Below are positions 54,867 to 64,000 of a stretch of 64,000 nucleotides of DNA, piece by piece (positions within the stretch are counted from its first letter, which is position 1; every line of letters starts with the position of its first letter). This stretch comes from Acidobacteriota bacterium. Its GTDB lineage: Bacteria; Acidobacteriota; Blastocatellia; RBC074. Position numbers and translations under genes: made by a program. The notes under the pieces are model-generated. The model was given only the letters and a program-made list of their open reading frames with translations. It had not been told where the DNA came from and searched no databases. The stretch spans positions 431,504-495,503 of the forward strand of contig JADJXM010000003.1 of assembly GCA_016715865.1 (NCBI GenBank), read 5' to 3'.

Positions 54867-56249
54867 TTACTTTTCAAGCATAGCCACCCAATGACCCGGC
54901 AGTGGAGGGGAGAGTGCCAGTTCATCCCCTCCACTGACTCTTTTCACTTCGGTCCAGCGGCTATGTTCAATATCGAGCCACTTGAGCCTGAAATCTCGCC
55001 TGATCTCCCGCAGATCCAGCCGCACTTCGCCTCCATCCGGGAAATAGATGGCGAATTTCTCGTTCGAAATTCGTGTCAGGTAGGCCTCGTTCTGCTCGCG
55101 GTCGAGCAGCAGGCGGCTCTCTGCATCGGGCGTCGCGCTAAAAAAGTCGAATTCCCGTGTCAGCATCCGAGCGCTGAGGATGTGGGCCTGTGCCGGTGTG
55201 CTCAGGCCAATGCCCGAATCGGGGCGATGAAACCTGACCGAGGCAGCTCCGCCGATCAGGCTCCGCCAGAACCGTTCGGCGCCGTCCCGGCTCGACCCGA
55301 ACCGACCGGTATCAGCGCCATAAATCTTGACGTTATTCATCGGCCGCAGTCGATCGTTGATTCTTTGACGCTGTTTCTGAAAATTGTCCCAGTGTGCCTG
55401 ACCTTTCTGATGATTGTTCTGCGAGACATCGAGGAAGGTATAGAGATCAGGATTGTCGAAGGTATTGCGATGCAGTTCATGTGAAAGATCCCAGGGGTCC
55501 CACATCTCAGTCAGTTGAACTACGAGACCGTTCTCTTTCGACTTGCGACGGATGTAGTTGGCCCAGTAGGCTCCCCATTCAGCCCGCCCGTTTGTTTCAT
55601 TGTCCATGCAATAGATGACATTCGGATATTTGAGAGAGATCGAGAGCATGCGGTCAACCTGGGCATGCTGGTATTTGAGCAGAAGCTGGTTGTTTTCAAG
55701 CGCCGGCACGGAACGGAAGAAGGGATTGTCGTTCTGACCGGGATGTCGCGGATAAACCGCTTCGAGGCGGCTTTGCACGGTTGTGTAATTTAGGTTTATC
55801 GCAGGGTTGTATGGATTGAGCGCCCACGGTTCGCGTGCAAAGTCGAAGCGGTCCCAAACCTCTATCTGAACGATGATGCTGCGCTCATTGGCGAGGCGGA
55901 GCAGCGTCTCGAAATGCCTCCAGTAATCATCGTTCAGCCTGTTCAGGTCATATTTGCCATTCCGGTCCCGGGCAAAGGGCCAGATATTCCCGTCATCACG
56001 TGAAGACATGGTATTGCGGACATAGTTTCCGCCAATACCGGCGAGCAGATCGAGATGGCGACGAAGTCGAGTTTCATTCCATTGAAAGAGGTTATCATCA
56101 TCACTGCCGCCGATAAGCAGGACTGGACGGTTTTGATATTCCCAATAGCCGGTGTTCTTTCCAAAGGGGCGCAGCCGATCGTTACCGCTCTCAACCTGAG
56201 CGAGAATCACGACCAGAAACAGAATATGCGTTTTAATAATGATCCGCAT
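54867..56249 (-). CDS. Exported glycoside-hydrolase-like TIM-barrel protein
   Basis: A 460-residue protein with a signal peptide (MRIIIKTHILFLVVILAQVES). The (beta/alpha)8-type core shows YWEYQNRPVLLIGGSDDDNLFQWNE, GGNYVRNTMSSRDDGN, SIIVQIEVWDRFDFA and YPNVIYCMDNETNGRAEWG, whose Glu after Asn is a typical acid/base position in clan GH-A. TEMWDPWDL follows, and a small beta-domain with a putative collagen-binding-like fold ends the protein. ATG 56249 follows AGAGG. It likely acts on polysaccharide outside the cytoplasm; family number and substrate cannot be fixed by eye. Confidence 0.72.
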   Translation of the reverse strand: MRIIIKTHILFLVVILAQVESGNDRLRPFGKNTGYWEYQNRPVLLIGGSDDDNLFQWNETRLRRHLDLLAGIGGNYVRNTMSSRDDGNIWPFARDRNGKYDLNRLNDDYWRHFETLLRLANERSIIVQIEVWDRFDFAREPWALNPYNPAINLNYTTVQSRLEAVYPRHPGQNDNPFFRSVPALENNQLLLKYQHAQVDRMLSISLKYPNVIYCMDNETNGRAEWGAYWANYIRRKSKENGLVVQLTEMWDPWDLSHELHRNTFDNPDLYTFLDVSQNNHQKGQAHWDNFQKQRQRINDRLRPMNNVKIYGADTGRFGSSRDGAERFWRSLIGGAASVRFHRPDSGIGLSTPAQAHILSARMLTREFDFFSATPDAESRLLLDREQNEAYLTRISNEKFAIYFPDGGEVRLDLREIRRDFRLKWLDIEHSRWTEVKRVSGGDELALSPPLPGHWVAMLEK

Positions 56250-56425
56250 GAAGTCGTCCTCTTTACCTGCAAAACGGAAAAACTGCCCTGTAGTCCGACA
56301 CGGCTTGCAGGGACTCGCCATGCCCTATATCATTTCACTTCAGCAAATAATTAACCTCGAGATAATTTATAAACCGGGATCGGCCTTCCGTCCAGGCGTG
56401 TGTCCCCTGCCCAAAACGAGCACTT

Positions 56426-57853
<1,428 letters not shown>

Positions 57854-57915
57854 GCGGCATTCATGCTGCGTAAAATTCCGCGCCGGTTAGGAATAATTCC
57901 CCACATGTCCAGGGT

Positions 57916-57943
57916 TTGATTCGAATAACCATCCTTTTATACT
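57916..57943 (+). promoter_or_regulatory. Candidate sigma-70 promoter for the USP operon
   Basis: TTGATT (57916-57921), 16-base spacer, TATACT (57938-57943), 78 bases before the USP start at 58022. It would drive the USP, FMN-binding and hybrid kinase genes, which have small gaps. Confidence 0.55.
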
Positions 57944-58021
57944 GGCTTTGCGTCTTCGGCACGCGCATTGCCGGTCACCCGAGGAGGCGTTGTAACCAAC
58001 GAATATTCAATGAGAGATTCA

Positions 58022-58963
<942 letters not shown>

Positions 58964-58999
58964 GAACAGTGCTATACCGGAAGGCAGGTTAAAAGAGAT

Positions 59000-59422
<423 letters not shown>

Positions 59423-59462
59423 GGAGCGCCCTGCAAACGGGGCAAGGCAGACCTGGACCGAC

Positions 59463-61046
<1,584 letters not shown>

Positions 61047-61050
61047 AAAC

Positions 61051-61080
61051 CTGCCCCTGCGATCATAATCGCGGGGGCAG
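61051..61080 (+). terminator. Hairpin after the hybrid kinase
   Basis: CTGCCCCTGCGAT (61051-61063) and ATCGCGGGGGCAG (61068-61080) pair with one mismatch around CATA, five bases after the kinase stop. No T-run. Confidence 0.6.
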
Positions 61081-61083
61081 ATC

Positions 61084-61114
<31 letters not shown>

Positions 61115-61206
61115 AGGTTACTGATGGCTGGGATTTCATATCTATTGCCTGATACAAACGTGGGAAGTACTTTGGGATTCCAAAGCGCCATGCATTGGCT
61201 GATAAA

Positions 61207-61254
61207 AAATGGCACGGTATCGACAGTAAATATCCCTGCGATCCCGTGCCATTT
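61207..61254 (-). terminator. Terminator of the DUF2934-Hsp20 gene
   Basis: AAATGGCACGG (61207-61217) and CCGTGCCATTT (61244-61254). On the minus strand the stem is followed by a run of six T, 26 bases after the Hsp20 stop. A good intrinsic terminator. Confidence 0.75.
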
Positions 61255-61279
61255 GATGAAAAGCGCGCAAACAGTATGA

Positions 61280-61819
<540 letters not shown>

Positions 61820-62035
61820 ACTCTGTACCTCCACTTCGTTAATGGCTAATTTAAATAAACTATTGACCGGTTGCCCATGATATGAGTGCAACTATTATGC
61901 CAACTCGTAAATCCGCGAAGATACTCAAACCAGCGGGACGAACAAGGATTGCTGGAGTGAAAAATTCACCATAAGCGCAATAAATGCTGCGCAAATTGCC
62001 ACATTCGATGTCAGGTCTGAAGTTGCGATGATGCT

Positions 62036-63289
<1,254 letters not shown>

Positions 63290-63291
63290 TA

Positions 63292-64000
<709 letters not shown>

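Overview
The window is bacterial chromosomal DNA of moderately high G+C, and the gene content points to Acidobacteriota, most likely class Blastocatellia (inference). The indicators are a MacB/FtsX-type orphan permease of the acidobacterial ADOP kind, a VWFA-related secreted protein, an Oar-like TonB-dependent outer-membrane barrel, a DUF2934-containing Hsp20, a PafA-like phosphatase, and an ECF sigma factor beside a Ser/Thr kinase-WD40 gene. Genes are packed on both strands, but many intergenic spaces hold long inverted repeats of several unrelated families.

Layout. 0-5.4 kb: the end of a malonyl-CoA synthetase coupled to a MatC-like carrier; a phosphatase and a degenerate 6-phosphogluconolactonase-like protein; pgsA coupled to an AI-2E family permease. 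5.4-9.8 kb: a heat-shock cluster dnaK-hsp20-dnaJ-hspR, with a HAIR-like HspR operator lying inside the dnaK promoter. 9.9-15 kb: a polysaccharide-export permease and glycosyltransferase, an NlpC/P60 hydrolase, and a PafA-type phosphatase whose 3' end runs into 138 consecutive G/C bases. 15-20 kb: a plug-less Oar-like barrel, a VWFA-related protein, tlyA and tRNA-Arg(ACG). 20-22.9 kb: an accessory island beside the tRNA, with a UPF0175 antitoxin and internally deleted DUF3368 toxin, DUF1801, DUF2200, DoxX and attC-like fragments. 23-38 kb: secreted or membrane hydrolases and transporters (MBL fold, VOC/PhnB, DUF4440, dienelactone hydrolase, serine hydrolase, PD40 propeller, MFS, PQQ-type quinoprotein, S41 protease, ADOP permease). 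38.5-43.4 kb: xylA, a Gfo/Idh/MocA oxidoreductase, deoC and a secreted protein of unknown function. 43.5-49.7 kb: ada, a quinol-monooxygenase-like gene read through a repeat into ada antisense, and a 1487-residue protein with two haem c motifs. 49.7-53.5 kb: a broken Ser/Thr kinase-WD40 gene, a palindromic repeat interrupted by a decayed IS4-type element, and the ECF sigma factor that probably once headed the kinase operon. 53.7-56.3 kb: small Cys-rich secreted proteins and a glycoside-hydrolase-like protein. 56.4-64 kb: a stress and signalling cluster (sigma-54 activator, two tandem-USP proteins, FMN-binding protein, hybrid histidine kinase, DUF2934-Hsp20, DUF4010 membrane protein).

The strongest unexplained signal is a family of about 220-280 bp non-coding elements (R1-R9). 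They have terminal inverted repeats and hairpin-rich cores, and four have 8-bp or near-8-bp flanking direct repeats. Two copies (24629-24906 and 31711-31989) are nearly identical in opposite orientation. A third (26741-26960) interrupts a remnant of a PhnB-like gene whose intact homologue lies 2.5 kb away and shows the empty site. No transposase clearly belonging to them was seen. Several other palindromic families (GTAGAAA tandem, TTTCCAGTGGGAA, CCTGGGG, GCCGACC types) sit at gene ends and in places alter C-termini or remove stop codons.
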